Assembly (NCBI RefSeq): GCF_000816245.1
Contig: NZ_CP007769.1
Coordinates: 280,464 to 344,463 of the forward strand
DNA length: 64,000 nt
Source of the DNA: Campylobacter sp. RM16704
GTDB taxonomy: Bacteria > Campylobacterota > Campylobacteria > Campylobacterales > Campylobacteraceae
Direction: 5' to 3'
Shown here: piece after piece, positions 27,461 to 37,250 of the stretch
Numbering within the stretch: position 1 is the stretch's first letter
How the letters are laid out: every line of letters begins with the position of its first letter
Made by a program: the position numbers and the translations under genes
The notes under the pieces: model-generated
The model's database searches: none
Told to the model about the DNA's origin: nothing
The model's input: only the letters and a program-made list of their open reading frames with translations

Positions 27461-29435
27461 TGATGCTTTAGTTATTGGTGGTGGTCTTGCAGGTTTAAGA
27501 GCTGCTATTGAAGTTGCAAAAAGCGGTCAGAGTGTAACTTTATTAAGTATTTGTCCAGTTAAAAGATCTCACTCAGCTGCTGTACAAGGTGGTATGCAAG
27601 CTAGTTTAGGAAATAGTGTTAAAGGTGAAGGTGATAATGAAGATGTGCATTTTGCAGATACAGTAAAAGGGTCTGACTGGGGCTGTGATCAAGAAGTTGC
27701 AAGAATGTTTGCCCAAACTGCTCCAAAAGCTGTGCGTGAGCTTGCTGCTTGGGGTGTGCCTTGGACTAGGGTTACAAAAGGACCTAGAACTGTAGTTATC
27801 AATGCTCAAAAAACAACTATAGAAGAAAAAGAAGAAGCACATGGTCTTATAAATGCAAGAGATTTTGGTGGTACTAAAAAATGGAGAACATGTTATATTG
27901 CTGATGCAACAGGACATTGTATGTTATATGGTGTGGCAAATGAAGCGATTAAACATCAAGTTAAAATCATTGATAGAATGGAAGCAGTAAGAATTATTCA
28001 TGATGGTAAAAAATGTCTAGGAGCTATTGCTAGAGATTTAACTAATGGAGAATTAATCGCTTATGTTGCTAGAGGAACTATGATTGCAACTGGTGGTTAT
28101 GGTAGAATTTACAAACAAACTACAAATGCTGTTATTTGTGAAGGTACAGGAGCTGCTATTGCACTTGAAACTGGACTTTGCAGACTTTCAAATATGGAAG
28201 CAGTTCAATTTCACCCAACTCCAATCGTTCCAAGTGGTATCTTACTAACTGAAGGTTGTAGAGGTGATGGTGGTATCTTAAGAGATGTTGATGGTTACCG
28301 TTTTATGCCTGATTATGAGCCTGAGAAAAAAGAACTTGCAAGTAGGGATGTTGTAAGTCGTAGAATGATGGAGCATATTAGAAAAGGAAAAGGTGTAAAA
28401 AGCCCTTATGGAGAACACTTGTGGCTTGATATTTCAATTTTGGGTCGTGCTCATGTTGAAAAAAATCTTCGTGATGTTCAAGATATTTGTAAAACATTTA
28501 ATGGTATTGATCCTGCTGATGAGGGTCCAAAAGGTTGGGCTCCGGTTTTACCTATGCAACACTATTCAATGGGTGGTATTAGAACAAAACCAACCGGTGA
28601 AAGTCAATGGTTAAATGGTCTTTTTGCGTGTGGTGAAGCAGCTTGTTGGGATATGCATGGATTTAACCGCTTAGGTGGAAATTCATGTTCAGAAACCGTT
28701 GTAGCAGGCATGATCGTAGGAGATTATTTTGCACAATATTGTAAAGAAAATGGTAATGATATTGATACAAATGTTGTTAAATCTTTCCTTTCTAAAGAGT
28801 ATGATTATTTAAAATCTCTTGTAAGTAAAGAAGGAAAACATGATGTATTTGAAATCAAAAATAGAATGAAAGATATCATGTGGGAAAAAGTAGCTATCTT
28901 TAGAACAGGTCAAGGTCTTGAAGAAGCTGTTAAAGAGCTTGAAGAGTTATATCAAAAATCACTTGATCTAAAAGTGCATGATAAAGAATTAAAATGTGCA
29001 AATCCAGAGCTTGAAGAAGCTTATAGAGTTCCAAGAATGTTAAAAATCGCTTTATGTGTAGCTTATGGAGCACTTTTAAGAACAGAAAGTCGTGGAGCAC
29101 ACTATAGAGAAGATTATCCAAAAAGAGATGACTTAAATTGGATGAAAAGAACTAATACTTACTGGGTAGAAGGTGAAAGTATGCCTAGAATTGAGTATGA
29201 AGATCTTGACATCATGAAAATGGAAATTCCACCTGCATTTAGAGGTTATGGTGCTAAAGGAAATATTATTGAAAATCCATTGAGTGAAAAACGCCAAGCA
29301 GAAGTAGATGCGATCCGTGAAAAAATGGAAGCAGAAGGCAAAGGAAGATATGAAATTCAAAATGCTTTAATGCCTTATGAACTACAAGCTAAATTTAAAG
29401 CACCAAATCAAAGAATAGGAGTTGATTATGAGTAG
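27444..29435 (+). CDS. frdA: Fumarate reductase flavoprotein subunit
   Basis: A 663-aa flavoprotein with the FAD-binding [16 protein letters not shown], the covalent-flavin segment [14 protein letters not shown], the dicarboxylate/active-site region [22 protein letters not shown] and [14 protein letters not shown] start it at ATG 27444 ([14 protein letters not shown]) because the Met codons 12-15 bases upstream would add only non-conserved residues. It overlaps frdC by 17 bp and frdB by 8 bp. Confidence 0.97.
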   Translation: MNIQYSDALVIGGGLAGLRAAIEVAKSGQSVTLLSICPVKRSHSAAVQGGMQASLGNSVKGEGDNEDVHFADTVKGSDWGCDQEVARMFAQTAPKAVRELAAWGVPWTRVTKGPRTVVINAQKTTIEEKEEAHGLINARDFGGTKKWRTCYIADATGHCMLYGVANEAIKHQVKIIDRMEAVRIIHDGKKCLGAIARDLTNGELIAYVARGTMIATGGYGRIYKQTTNAVICEGTGAAIALETGLCRLSNMEAVQFHPTPIVPSGILLTEGCRGDGGILRDVDGYRFMPDYEPEKKELASRDVVSRRMMEHIRKGKGVKSPYGEHLWLDISILGRAHVEKNLRDVQDICKTFNGIDPADEGPKGWAPVLPMQHYSMGGIRTKPTGESQWLNGLFACGEAACWDMHGFNRLGGNSCSETVVAGMIVGDYFAQYCKENGNDIDTNVVKSFLSKEYDYLKSLVSKEGKHDVFEIKNRMKDIMWEKVAIFRTGQGLEEAVKELEELYQKSLDLKVHDKELKCANPELEEAYRVPRMLKIALCVAYGALLRTESRGAHYREDYPKRDDLNWMKRTNTYWVEGESMPRIEYEDLDIMKMEIPPAFRGYGAKGNIIENPLSEKRQAEVDAIREKMEAEGKGRYEIQNALMPYELQAKFKAPNQRIGVDYE

Positions 29436-30153
29436 AAAATTAACAATAAGAGCATTTAAGTATAACCCATTAAGTAAAATTTCTAAGCCTCATTTTGTTA
29501 CTTATGAGCTTGAAGAAACTCCATTTATGACAATTTTTGTGTGTTTAACTCAAATTAGAGAAAAAATGGATGCAGATTTGAGTTTTGACTTTGTTTGTAG
29601 AGCAGGGATTTGTGGAAGCTGTGCTATGATGATTAACGGTAAGCCAAAACTTGCTTGTAAAACTTTAACAAAAGATTATCCAGATGGCGTTATAGAGCTC
29701 ATGCCTTTACCAGCATTTAGACACATTAAAGATTTAAGTGTTAATACAGGCGAGTGGTTTGATGGTATGTGTAAACGCGTTGAAAGTTGGGTACATAATG
29801 AAAAAGAAACAGATATTTCAAAACTTGAAGAGCGTATTGAACCAGAAGTAGCTGATGAGACTTTTGAGCTTGATCGTTGTATAGAGTGCGGAATTTGTGT
29901 TGCTTCTTGTGCGACTAAATTAATGAGACCTGATTTTATTGCAGCTACCGGTCTTTTAAGAACAGCTAGATATTTACAAGATCCACATGATCATAGAACC
30001 ATAGAAGATTTTTATGAATTAGTAGGTGATGATGATGGTGTATTTGGATGTATGTCTTTACTTGCTTGTGAAGATAATTGTCCAAAAGAACTACCTTTAC
30101 AAAGTAAAATCGCTTACATGAGAAGACAGCTTGTCGCTCAAAGAGACAAATAA
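29428..30153 (+). CDS. frdB: Fumarate reductase iron-sulfur subunit
   Basis: A 241-aa subunit that carries electrons from the heme subunit to FrdA. The three cluster motifs are in order: [2Fe-2S] CRAGICGSC with a later LACK, [4Fe-4S] [11 protein letters not shown], and [3Fe-4S] [13 protein letters not shown]. The ATG at 29428 is preferred over the in-frame TTG two codons upstream. A strong hairpin terminator follows directly after the stop. Confidence 0.97.
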   Translation: MSRKLTIRAFKYNPLSKISKPHFVTYELEETPFMTIFVCLTQIREKMDADLSFDFVCRAGICGSCAMMINGKPKLACKTLTKDYPDGVIELMPLPAFRHIKDLSVNTGEWFDGMCKRVESWVHNEKETDISKLEERIEPEVADETFELDRCIECGICVASCATKLMRPDFIAATGLLRTARYLQDPHDHRTIEDFYELVGDDDGVFGCMSLLACEDNCPKELPLQSKIAYMRRQLVAQRDK

Positions 30154-32356
30154 TCCTAGCCCCCAAGAAAAGGGGGCTTTTAAAACACTACTAAAACAAA
30201 TTTGGCAAAATCATAGCGTATATCTTGATATAAATACTCTTTTTGATGAAAGTTTGGTTGATACTCAAAAAGCAGCAATCATTTTAAGCACTAATCTTGA
30301 TAATTATGAAAGATTTAGTGCTTTAAATGAATTTAAAAATTTAATGAAAAGTTTAAATTTACGCTTAGATCTTTATAGCATACAATATGCTCAAGTTTGT
30401 TTTATTAATGCTTTAAATTTAGGAATTTTAGACAAAAATGAGCTTTTAAAGGCTTTAGAAAAACTTCAAAAAATTACTGATAATACTTTAGTTTATACTT
30501 TTGTGTCTAATCAAATAGTTATCCAAAAAGATTATAAACAAGAAGTTAAAAATTCTCATCAAACATTAGATTATATTAATCAAAACTTGCAAGAACTTTG
30601 TGAAGATGTAAAAGTTCAAAAACTTTTACAAGATGCTTTGCTTAAATTCAGTAATATTGATTTTTCAATCGCAGTAACTGGAGTGGTAAATGCTGGAAAA
30701 TCAAGTATGCTAAATGCACTTTTAAAAAAAGATTTTTTAGGTGTTTCTAATGTCCCAGAAACTGCAAACTTAACTATTTTAAAATATGGTCAAAATCAAA
30801 GAGCAAAGATTTATTTTTGGGATAATCAAGAATGGCAAAATATTTTAATAAGCTCTAAAGACAATCAAGATATGCAAGAACTTATAAAACAATTAGAGCA
30901 AAATTTTAACCTAAATGAGTATATTGAAAAAGAAAATAAAAATATAGAAATAAATTTTGATGAATTAAAAAACTACACTAGTGCAAAAAATAAAATTTCA
31001 GCATTAATTAAAAAAATAGAACTTTTTTCAACACTTGATTTTTTAAAAGATAATGTTTATATAGTTGATACTCCAGGACTTGATGATGTTATTATTCAAA
31101 GAGAGCTTTTAACAAAGGATTTTATTAAAAAGGCTGATTTTTTAATCCATCTTATGAATGCTTCTCAAAGTCTTAGTCAAAAAGATTGTGATTTTATTAT
31201 AGAATGCTTGCTAACTTCAAGAGTAAGTAAGCTTTTAATCGTTCTTACTAAGGCTGATTTGCTTAGCCAAAAAGATTTACAAGAAGTAATTGGCTATACT
31301 AAAAATAAACTCAAAAATACTCTAATGCAAAAACAATTAAACCAAGAATTATTAGATAGTGTAAATTTTGTGTGTATTTCTTCGAAATTAGCTAATGATT
31401 TTTATCAAAATAAAGGTGGCAATTTAGAACAAAGCAATATTTTAACACTACAAGAGCAAATAGCTAAAAGTTTATATAGTAAAAATAAAATTGCTTTAAA
31501 TGCTTATAAAAAAGAATTATTATTGCATTTAGAAAAAATCGAAGAAAAAATCAATTTTTCTAATAAAATATTAAATTATGAAAATTTTGAACTTGATAAG
31601 CAAAATAAAACAATAATTGATGATTTTAAATCAAAAAAAGAAAAATTAAATCAAGTAAAAGCGGAATTAAATGCTATTTTTAATACAAAAAATGAAAATA
31701 CTCAAGAAGTTTTAACACTTTTACATTTATTAGCTAAGAAGTTAAAAGAAAAACTCATAGATGAGTTGAAGTATAATCAAAATAATAAAATCAAAAACAA
31801 TACTCAAAGATTAAATACTATCATAGATACGACTTTAAAAGATGGTATTTTTGATCTTTTAAGAGAATTAAAATACCAAAGTGAATATAAAATTAGCGAG
31901 ATTAAAAATATATTAAGTATTAAATATGATTTTTTAAAAGATATTTTAGAGCAAAATTGTGATGATTTTAAAAGTAAGGTTGAAGCAAAAATAGAAGGTA
32001 TTTTTAATGATAAGATTTTTTTTGCTTTAAAATCAGATCTTTTAGAAAGCATCATGCAAAATAAAGATATTTATAAATTACAAACTACATTGGAAGATCA
32101 AATTTTAAAACAACTACAAACTTTTGGTATAGAAACGATAGCAAATGAGCTAAAAAACAATCAAGAATTTTTTACAAATTTAGAGTATAGTTTAAATTTA
32201 TATGAAAAAGAACAAGAAGAACAAATTAAAGACTTGAAAGATTTGATTTTACAAATAGAACAAAATGAAAAAAATACCAAAGAGCTTTTAGAAAAAAACA
32301 ATGCAAAATTACAAAGCTTAAAGACTTTAAAAGCGGAGCTTTTAAATGCAAAGTGA
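30131..32356 (+). CDS. Bacterial dynamin-like GTPase 1 (Cj0411-like)
   Basis: A 741-aa dynamin-like protein. G1 is [17 protein letters not shown] (about residue 180), G3 DTPGLDD and G4 LTKADLL, followed by long helical stretches. C. jejuni DLP1 and DLP2 form a membrane-tethering heterotetramer, and the gene pair follows frdB there too. The start is uncertain: the TTG at 30131 lies within frdB and the frame then crosses the frdB terminator, while no ATG occurs in the first ~100 codons. A TTG at 30254 is an alternative start that would leave the hairpin untranslated. Confidence 0.88.
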   Translation: MSLKETNNPSPQEKGAFKTLLKQIWQNHSVYLDINTLFDESLVDTQKAAIILSTNLDNYERFSALNEFKNLMKSLNLRLDLYSIQYAQVCFINALNLGILDKNELLKALEKLQKITDNTLVYTFVSNQIVIQKDYKQEVKNSHQTLDYINQNLQELCEDVKVQKLLQDALLKFSNIDFSIAVTGVVNAGKSSMLNALLKKDFLGVSNVPETANLTILKYGQNQRAKIYFWDNQEWQNILISSKDNQDMQELIKQLEQNFNLNEYIEKENKNIEINFDELKNYTSAKNKISALIKKIELFSTLDFLKDNVYIVDTPGLDDVIIQRELLTKDFIKKADFLIHLMNASQSLSQKDCDFIIECLLTSRVSKLLIVLTKADLLSQKDLQEVIGYTKNKLKNTLMQKQLNQELLDSVNFVCISSKLANDFYQNKGGNLEQSNILTLQEQIAKSLYSKNKIALNAYKKELLLHLEKIEEKINFSNKILNYENFELDKQNKTIIDDFKSKKEKLNQVKAELNAIFNTKNENTQEVLTLLHLLAKKLKEKLIDELKYNQNNKIKNNTQRLNTIIDTTLKDGIFDLLRELKYQSEYKISEIKNILSIKYDFLKDILEQNCDDFKSKVEAKIEGIFNDKIFFALKSDLLESIMQNKDIYKLQTTLEDQILKQLQTFGIETIANELKNNQEFFTNLEYSLNLYEKEQEEQIKDLKDLILQIEQNEKNTKELLEKNNAKLQSLKTLKAELLNAK
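30158..30181 (+). terminator. Rho-independent terminator after frdCAB
   Basis: AGCCCCC, loop AAGAAAA, GGGGGCT, then TTTT: a 7-bp GC-rich perfect stem beginning 4 bases after the frdB stop. It stands out in this AT-rich sequence. It lies inside the nominal 5' end of the dynamin-like gene, so it may act as an attenuator between the two operons. Confidence 0.85.
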
Positions 32357-34163
32357 TTTGATTAATGAATTTTTAAAAGCTTACGAAAATGCTTATTGTA
32401 AAAGTTTTGATGATAGTTTTGAAGGAAAAATCCTTGCGATAAAAAATGCCTTTTTAGAGCCAAGTTTGCATTTAAACGATACTTTTCTTAAAGATCTTGA
32501 AATGATTATAGCTAGTTATAAAAAAGCTGTTAATGTAGCTATTATAGGGCAGTTTTCTAGTGGTAAATCTACGCTTTTAAATTTAATTTTGCAAAAAGAA
32601 TGTTTGCCAACAGGTGTGGTTCCTGTTACCTTTAAGCCTACTTTTTTGCGTTATGCTAAGGAGTATTTTTTAAGAGTTGAATATGAAGATGGTAGTGATG
32701 AGGTTGTAGATATAAGTGAGCTTTCTAAATTTAGTGATCAAAGAAATAAACTAAAAGAAACCAAAAGTTTGCATCTTTTTGCACCTATTGAGCTTTTAAA
32801 AAATATTACTTTGATAGATACTCCAGGGCTTAATGCAAATGATATTGATACGCTAACTACTTTTAAAGAACTTTCTTTTATGCATAGTGCAATTTGGCTT
32901 AGTTTGATTGATAATGCGGGTAAAAAAAGTGAAGAAGATGCCATAAAAGCAAATGCTAAGCTTTTAGAGCGTGGTGGAATTTGTGTGCTTAATCAAAAAG
33001 ATAAACTAAGTCAAGAAGAGCTAGAAAATGTTTTAAACTATGCACATTTAGTGTTTGATAAATATTTTGAAAAAATCATAGCAATTTCATGCAAAGAAGC
33101 AAAGTTTGATTTACAAAAGTCAAATTTGCCTTTGCTTTATGAGTATTTGCAGGAGCTTGATTATGAGCGTATTAAAAAAGATTTTATCAAAGAAAAGCTT
33201 AGTGATTTGTGTGAGCTTTTATCAAATCAATATAATTTGTTTCAAAATGCTCTAGAGCAACTAGAGCTTAAATTTAACGCTATTTTACAAACTTTTGAAG
33301 CAAATGAGCTTGAACAAAAAATTAAGATTTTAAATCACAATTGTTTAGATAAATTAAAATTAGTGGGTGAAAAAATCTCCCAAGAAATTTTAAAATTTAT
33401 TAAAGAAAAAGATAGTAGTTATTACAAAGAAGCTAAGGGTTTGTTTAAGAAAAATCTTTATGAGAAAATTGCTTATAAAGCACCGTATCTTTCAAGTGAT
33501 GATGCATTTTTGGCTATGTTTTATCACTCTGAAACAATGAATAAAGAATTTAAAAAGCTAAAAAATGAAATTGCTTTAGAATTTAGTCAAATTAAAGATG
33601 ATTTTTCACAACTTTTTACTAATTTAGAAGAACAAATTTTGCTTTTTAAAGCACAATTTTCAAATTTACAAAAAGAAAATGCTTTGGAGAGTGAAAAAGA
33701 ATTTGCTAGTTTTAGAAGTTTTGCTAGTGCTAGTGAGGAATTTTTTGTAAAAGATTTTAAGCAGTTGTTGTTTAAAAGTCAGCTAGAACTTGATTTATTT
33801 TTAGAAAAACTTAATCTAAAAGCATTGGCAAATTATGAAAGTGCTACTAAGCTTACTTTGGGATTTTTTAGTGCTAAAATGAATGCAAGTAAAGAATTTT
33901 ACGAGCTTGATAGTACAGAATTTAGCTTATACCATCCAAAAGCAAGTGAAGTTCATCAAAGAGTATTAACCGAGCTTAATGTCTATGAGTTTGAAGACTT
34001 GCTGTTAAATAAGCCTGTGGTTTTGAAAATTTATAAAAATTATGTGCAAAGTTTTATTGATTTTATCGAAGCTAAAAGGCAGATTATTTTAAATTTAAAA
34101 AACGAATTTGAGACTAAAAAATCAATGATTTCTAGCATCAAACTTCAAATTTCTAAACTTTAA
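32346..34163 (+). CDS. Bacterial dynamin-like GTPase 2 (Cj0412-like)
   Basis: A 605-aa dynamin-like protein and the partner of the upstream gene, which it overlaps by 11 bp. G1 is IGQFSSGKSTLLNLIL (about residue 65), the switch Thr lies in GVVPVTFKPT, G3 is DTPGLNAND and G4 is LNQKDKL. The rest is helical and would form the neck/trunk, with a hydrophobic paddle for membrane contact. In C. jejuni the two proteins assemble together on membranes. Confidence 0.9.
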   Translation: MQSDLINEFLKAYENAYCKSFDDSFEGKILAIKNAFLEPSLHLNDTFLKDLEMIIASYKKAVNVAIIGQFSSGKSTLLNLILQKECLPTGVVPVTFKPTFLRYAKEYFLRVEYEDGSDEVVDISELSKFSDQRNKLKETKSLHLFAPIELLKNITLIDTPGLNANDIDTLTTFKELSFMHSAIWLSLIDNAGKKSEEDAIKANAKLLERGGICVLNQKDKLSQEELENVLNYAHLVFDKYFEKIIAISCKEAKFDLQKSNLPLLYEYLQELDYERIKKDFIKEKLSDLCELLSNQYNLFQNALEQLELKFNAILQTFEANELEQKIKILNHNCLDKLKLVGEKISQEILKFIKEKDSSYYKEAKGLFKKNLYEKIAYKAPYLSSDDAFLAMFYHSETMNKEFKKLKNEIALEFSQIKDDFSQLFTNLEEQILLFKAQFSNLQKENALESEKEFASFRSFASASEEFFVKDFKQLLFKSQLELDLFLEKLNLKALANYESATKLTLGFFSAKMNASKEFYELDSTEFSLYHPKASEVHQRVLTELNVYEFEDLLLNKPVVLKIYKNYVQSFIDFIEAKRQIILNLKNEFETKKSMISSIKLQISKL

Positions 34164-34323
34164 AATTTTCTAATAATATTTTTTTTAAGATTTTAAAAAT
34201 TATATATTTGAGAGTTTTTTTACACCATTTGTTATAAAAGTATGCAAAAGCTTATTTTTTATATTTCTTGAATTTGTAAGTTCTAGTATTTATCTTTATT
34301 TGTAGTGGATAAATAGAAATAGG

Positions 34324-34740
34324 CTAAAGATTTTTTCTAAGCAAAGAGCTGATTTCTAAACTTTTTGCTTTATTTTGAAGTAAAATTTCTTCTAAAATTT
34401 CTAAATTCTTTGGCGAAAGAAATTCAAGAAGTTCTAAGAGATTGCTATAGTTTTGGTGAGAAATTTTGTTTTTATAAAGTTTGCGGACAATTTTAAAATT
34501 TTCTTCTTTTTTATCACTGAAAAGCTCTTGTTCAAAAACCCCTAAAGCATCAGCAATAAAAGGTATCATATCTGCTTTTATGTCGATATTTCCATTTAAG
34601 TAAGCATAAATACTTGAAAGTGTAGGAATTTCTCCTGTTTTATTTGCTCTCATTCCTAAATTTATTAAGCGATTAGCTAGTTCTTTTTTGCTGATGTTTT
34701 TCTCTTTTAAAATTTCATTGATTCTATTGACAACTTTCAT
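34324..34740 (-). CDS. XRE-type helix-turn-helix regulator
   Basis: A 138-aa protein with an N-terminal HTH (VNRINEILKEKNISKKELANR, recognition part near IPTLSSIYAYLNG, residues 8-60) and a helical C-terminus ending in EEILLQNKAKSLEISSLL. It is divergent from the glycosyltransferase remnant at 34862 and may control it. No phage genes flank it. Confidence 0.75.
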   Translation of the reverse strand: MKVVNRINEILKEKNISKKELANRLINLGMRANKTGEIPTLSSIYAYLNGNIDIKADMIPFIADALGVFEQELFSDKKEENFKIVRKLYKNKISHQNYSNLLELLEFLSPKNLEILEEILLQNKAKSLEISSLLRKNL

Positions 34741-34861
34741 TTTCCTACTTTTAATCTATAGTTTATCTGTAATTTTAAGCTAGTTTATTATTGTAAAAGT
34801 ATAATTTAAGTATTGATTATCTATAATATTATAGTTTTTCAATAAAAACTAGGAGTTATAT

Positions 34862-35988
34862 TTGGCAAAATTATCTATCATCATTCCTTTTGGCACAAGT
34901 AAAGAGCGTCCTTATATCAAAGAAAGAGTGATAAACAAGGCAAATGAATATAAAAGTGATGATTTAATCGAATATATTTTTGTAGAAGGTTTTTCATCTT
35001 TAGAACACAATGAGCTTAAAAGTCTTATTGAAAGTAAAGGACATCGTTATTTTAAAGATGAAATACAGCAAATCAATAAGGCTTTTTCACTAGGACAATG
35101 TAGAAATTTAGGCATTATTAATGCAAAAAGTGATGTAGTAATGTCCTTGGATGTTGATTGTGTGATAAGCGAAAAAAATTTAGAAAATATTTTAGAGTTA
35201 ATAAGTATAAAAGAAATAGATAAAAATCCTAATGCTTTTTTGGTCTTACCTTGTGTATTTTTAAATGAATTTGGAACTGAATTTTATTTAAATCAAAATT
35301 TTTACAATAAAGATATATTTTTTAAAAATGATCTCATTAGCGGAAAACGAGAATTTGTTAAATATTCTTTATGAAAGCCTCTTCTTCTGTCATTTTTAAT
35401 CGCTTTAAATTTTTAGAGCTTGGTGGCTATGATAAAGATTTTAAAGGCTGGGGAAGTGAAGATTTTGATTTTCTAACTAGGCTTTTAAAAAATTGTGCTG
35501 AATTTGAAGCAATGCCTAGGGATTTAAGTTATTTTGCTAAAAACTGGGATTTTAATGAATTTAAAGGTTTTAGGGCGTGGTTTTCTTTAGCGGCAGAAGA
35601 AGCAATATTGCAAGGAATATATATTTATCATCTTTGGCACATTGAACCCAATCAAAATGGATATTTTAATAATAGAGATTCTAATCATCAAAAATTTTAT
35701 CAAAGATTAAAAACTTACAAAAATATTTTTGATGGCCCTGATAGCTTAATAGAAAATGAAGCTAAAAATCGCAATGTTTTAGTATTTTTTCGACAAAACT
35801 CAAATATGCATAATAGTTTGCGAGCAATAATGCCTTATTTTGAAAAAACCATTTCAGCTAAAGAATACTATTTTTTCGATGAAAAAGATAGATTTGATTC
35901 TAAAAGTTTTTTAAAATTTTATCATCAAAATAATATCACACATATCATTTTTTCAAATTCTCACGCTAATGTGTCGGCGGAAAAATAA
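34862..35988 (+). pseudogene. GT2-type glycosyltransferase broken by a frameshift, 3' part missing
   Basis: Two overlapping frames make one family-2 glycosyltransferase. The first (34862-35374, start TTG) has LSIIIPFGTSKERP and the metal-binding SLDVDCVIS. The second (35371-35988) continues with the galactosyltransferase C-terminal signature GGYDKDFKGWGSEDFDFL. They meet at TTTATGA; one extra T there would fuse them as K-Y-S-F-M-K-A-S-S. The second frame ends shortly after FSNSHANVSAEK, where a further domain seems to begin, and the KpsC-like sequence that might complete it lies 3.3 kb downstream beyond a minus-strand block. A translationally coupled pair (ATGA overlap) is the alternative reading. 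Confidence 0.65.
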
Positions 35989-36099
35989 AAATACACCTTA
36001 GAAAAATAAAAATACACTTTTTGGTGTAATTTTAATTTTCCACAAAGCTTAAACTTAAAATGTAATTATTATATTTATTTTACTTTATTTTTCCAAAAA

Positions 36100-36427
36100 T
36101 CAATATTTTTTTATCAATTTTGGATTTATTTCAGCTTCTTTTATTAAATCATTTATACAATCAATTCTTTTTTGCCTAGATTTAATGGTTTTTAGTTTCT
36201 TAGCGTCTTCATAATACTTAACACATTGATTTTCAAAAAGACTTACATCATAATTATCTTTTAAAAACTGAATGATATCAGCAATTAAACCATAAGCTTT
36301 AGGGTGTCTTTTTTGTATTTTTTCTTTCATTTCTAATGCAAGTTTTTCTATCTTCTGCAGTATCTTTATTTTTTGATTTTAAAGCTATATCAACGCTTTC
36401 TTCTGCAATTTGAATAAATCTTAACAC
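36100..36427 (-). pseudogene. Small uncharacterised protein, probably frameshifted near its N-terminus
   Basis: The intact part is a 76-aa ORF (36330 down to 36100) starting MKEKIQKRHPKAYGL and ending EAEINPKLIKKY, helical and charged. Upstream, another frame reads LRFIQIAEESVDIALKSKNK from a GTG at 36427 and would join smoothly (EDRKLALEMKEKI) if the five-A run at 36343-36347 were one base shorter. I do not recognise the family. It follows the S24 repressor gene on the same strand and may belong with it. Confidence 0.4.
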
Positions 36428-36440
36428 TTCTACATATTCA

Positions 36441-37166
36441 TCATTTATTATTTAAAAGCAAGTTATGTAAAAATTTTTCTTGCTCATTTATAGAAAGGCT
36501 TTTGTATTCTTTATATATTCCTTTATATGAGTCTTCTATTTTTTCTAAATCTTTTTGTTCTTTTTTTATTTTAAATTTCTCATTTATTTTTTGCATTTTT
36601 TGCTTATATTTATTCCAAATTTCTTTTAGCGACTTATTTGATATGTCTTTATATAAAGGGTTTAAAGAGTGTAAAATTACTCCATTATCTTGTTTTAAAA
36701 CTTGTTTGATAAAAAGTCCATCTTTAGTATTGACTACATAAATACTTCTATCTTTGATAATTGGTTCCATGCTTTCACCATAGCAAGTAATAAGCTCACA
36801 ATCTTTTGTTTTAAAAAAATCTAATATCTTTTGATCTATTAATATGTTTTCAAAGTCTAAAATATCATTAATACCACCTCCACCTAAGCTAGCATTGGTT
36901 TTATATAGTTTTAAAATTTTATATTTGTATTCACATTCTAATTGATCTTTTGGAGAGCTTCCATAAAAGAAGTAATTAATACTAATATTTCTTTTTTCTA
37001 AGAAATTTAAAATATGTGCATAAGGAATGGAGTTTCTAAACTTCATTGAGTTAAATGTGTCTGGGTGGATACCTAATTCTTTAGCTATATCTTTTGTTTT
37101 TAAATTATTTTTGCCTTCACTTGCAAGTATGTCTTTTAACTTCTCAATTACTTCTTGCATTTGCAT
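36441..37166 (-). CDS. Phage-type repressor with S24 peptidase-like domain
   Basis: A 241-aa CI/LexA-like regulator. The N-terminal HTH covers about residues 22-60 (TKDIAKELGIHPDTFNSMKF), and the C-terminal S24 fold has the serine in CYGESMEPII (Ser132) and the lysine in FIKQVL (Lys154), so a self-cleavage or ligand-sensing mode is plausible. An ASLGGGG linker precedes it. A lysine-rich coiled tail (residues 185-230) is extra. No other phage genes are seen nearby. It lies downstream of the KAP NTPase gene on the same strand, 84 bp away, and is a candidate regulator of it. Confidence 0.8.
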   Translation of the reverse strand: MQMQEVIEKLKDILASEGKNNLKTKDIAKELGIHPDTFNSMKFRNSIPYAHILNFLEKRNISINYFFYGSSPKDQLECEYKYKILKLYKTNASLGGGGINDILDFENILIDQKILDFFKTKDCELITCYGESMEPIIKDRSIYVVNTKDGLFIKQVLKQDNGVILHSLNPLYKDISNKSLKEIWNKYKQKMQKINEKFKIKKEQKDLEKIEDSYKGIYKEYKSLSINEQEKFLHNLLLNNK

Positions 37167-37250
37167 GTTAAATCCTTTTATTTTAATTTAAAAGAATTTA
37201 ACAAAAAATTACAAAAAGCAATGAAAAGATTTTATTTTGAAAGGTTTAAA

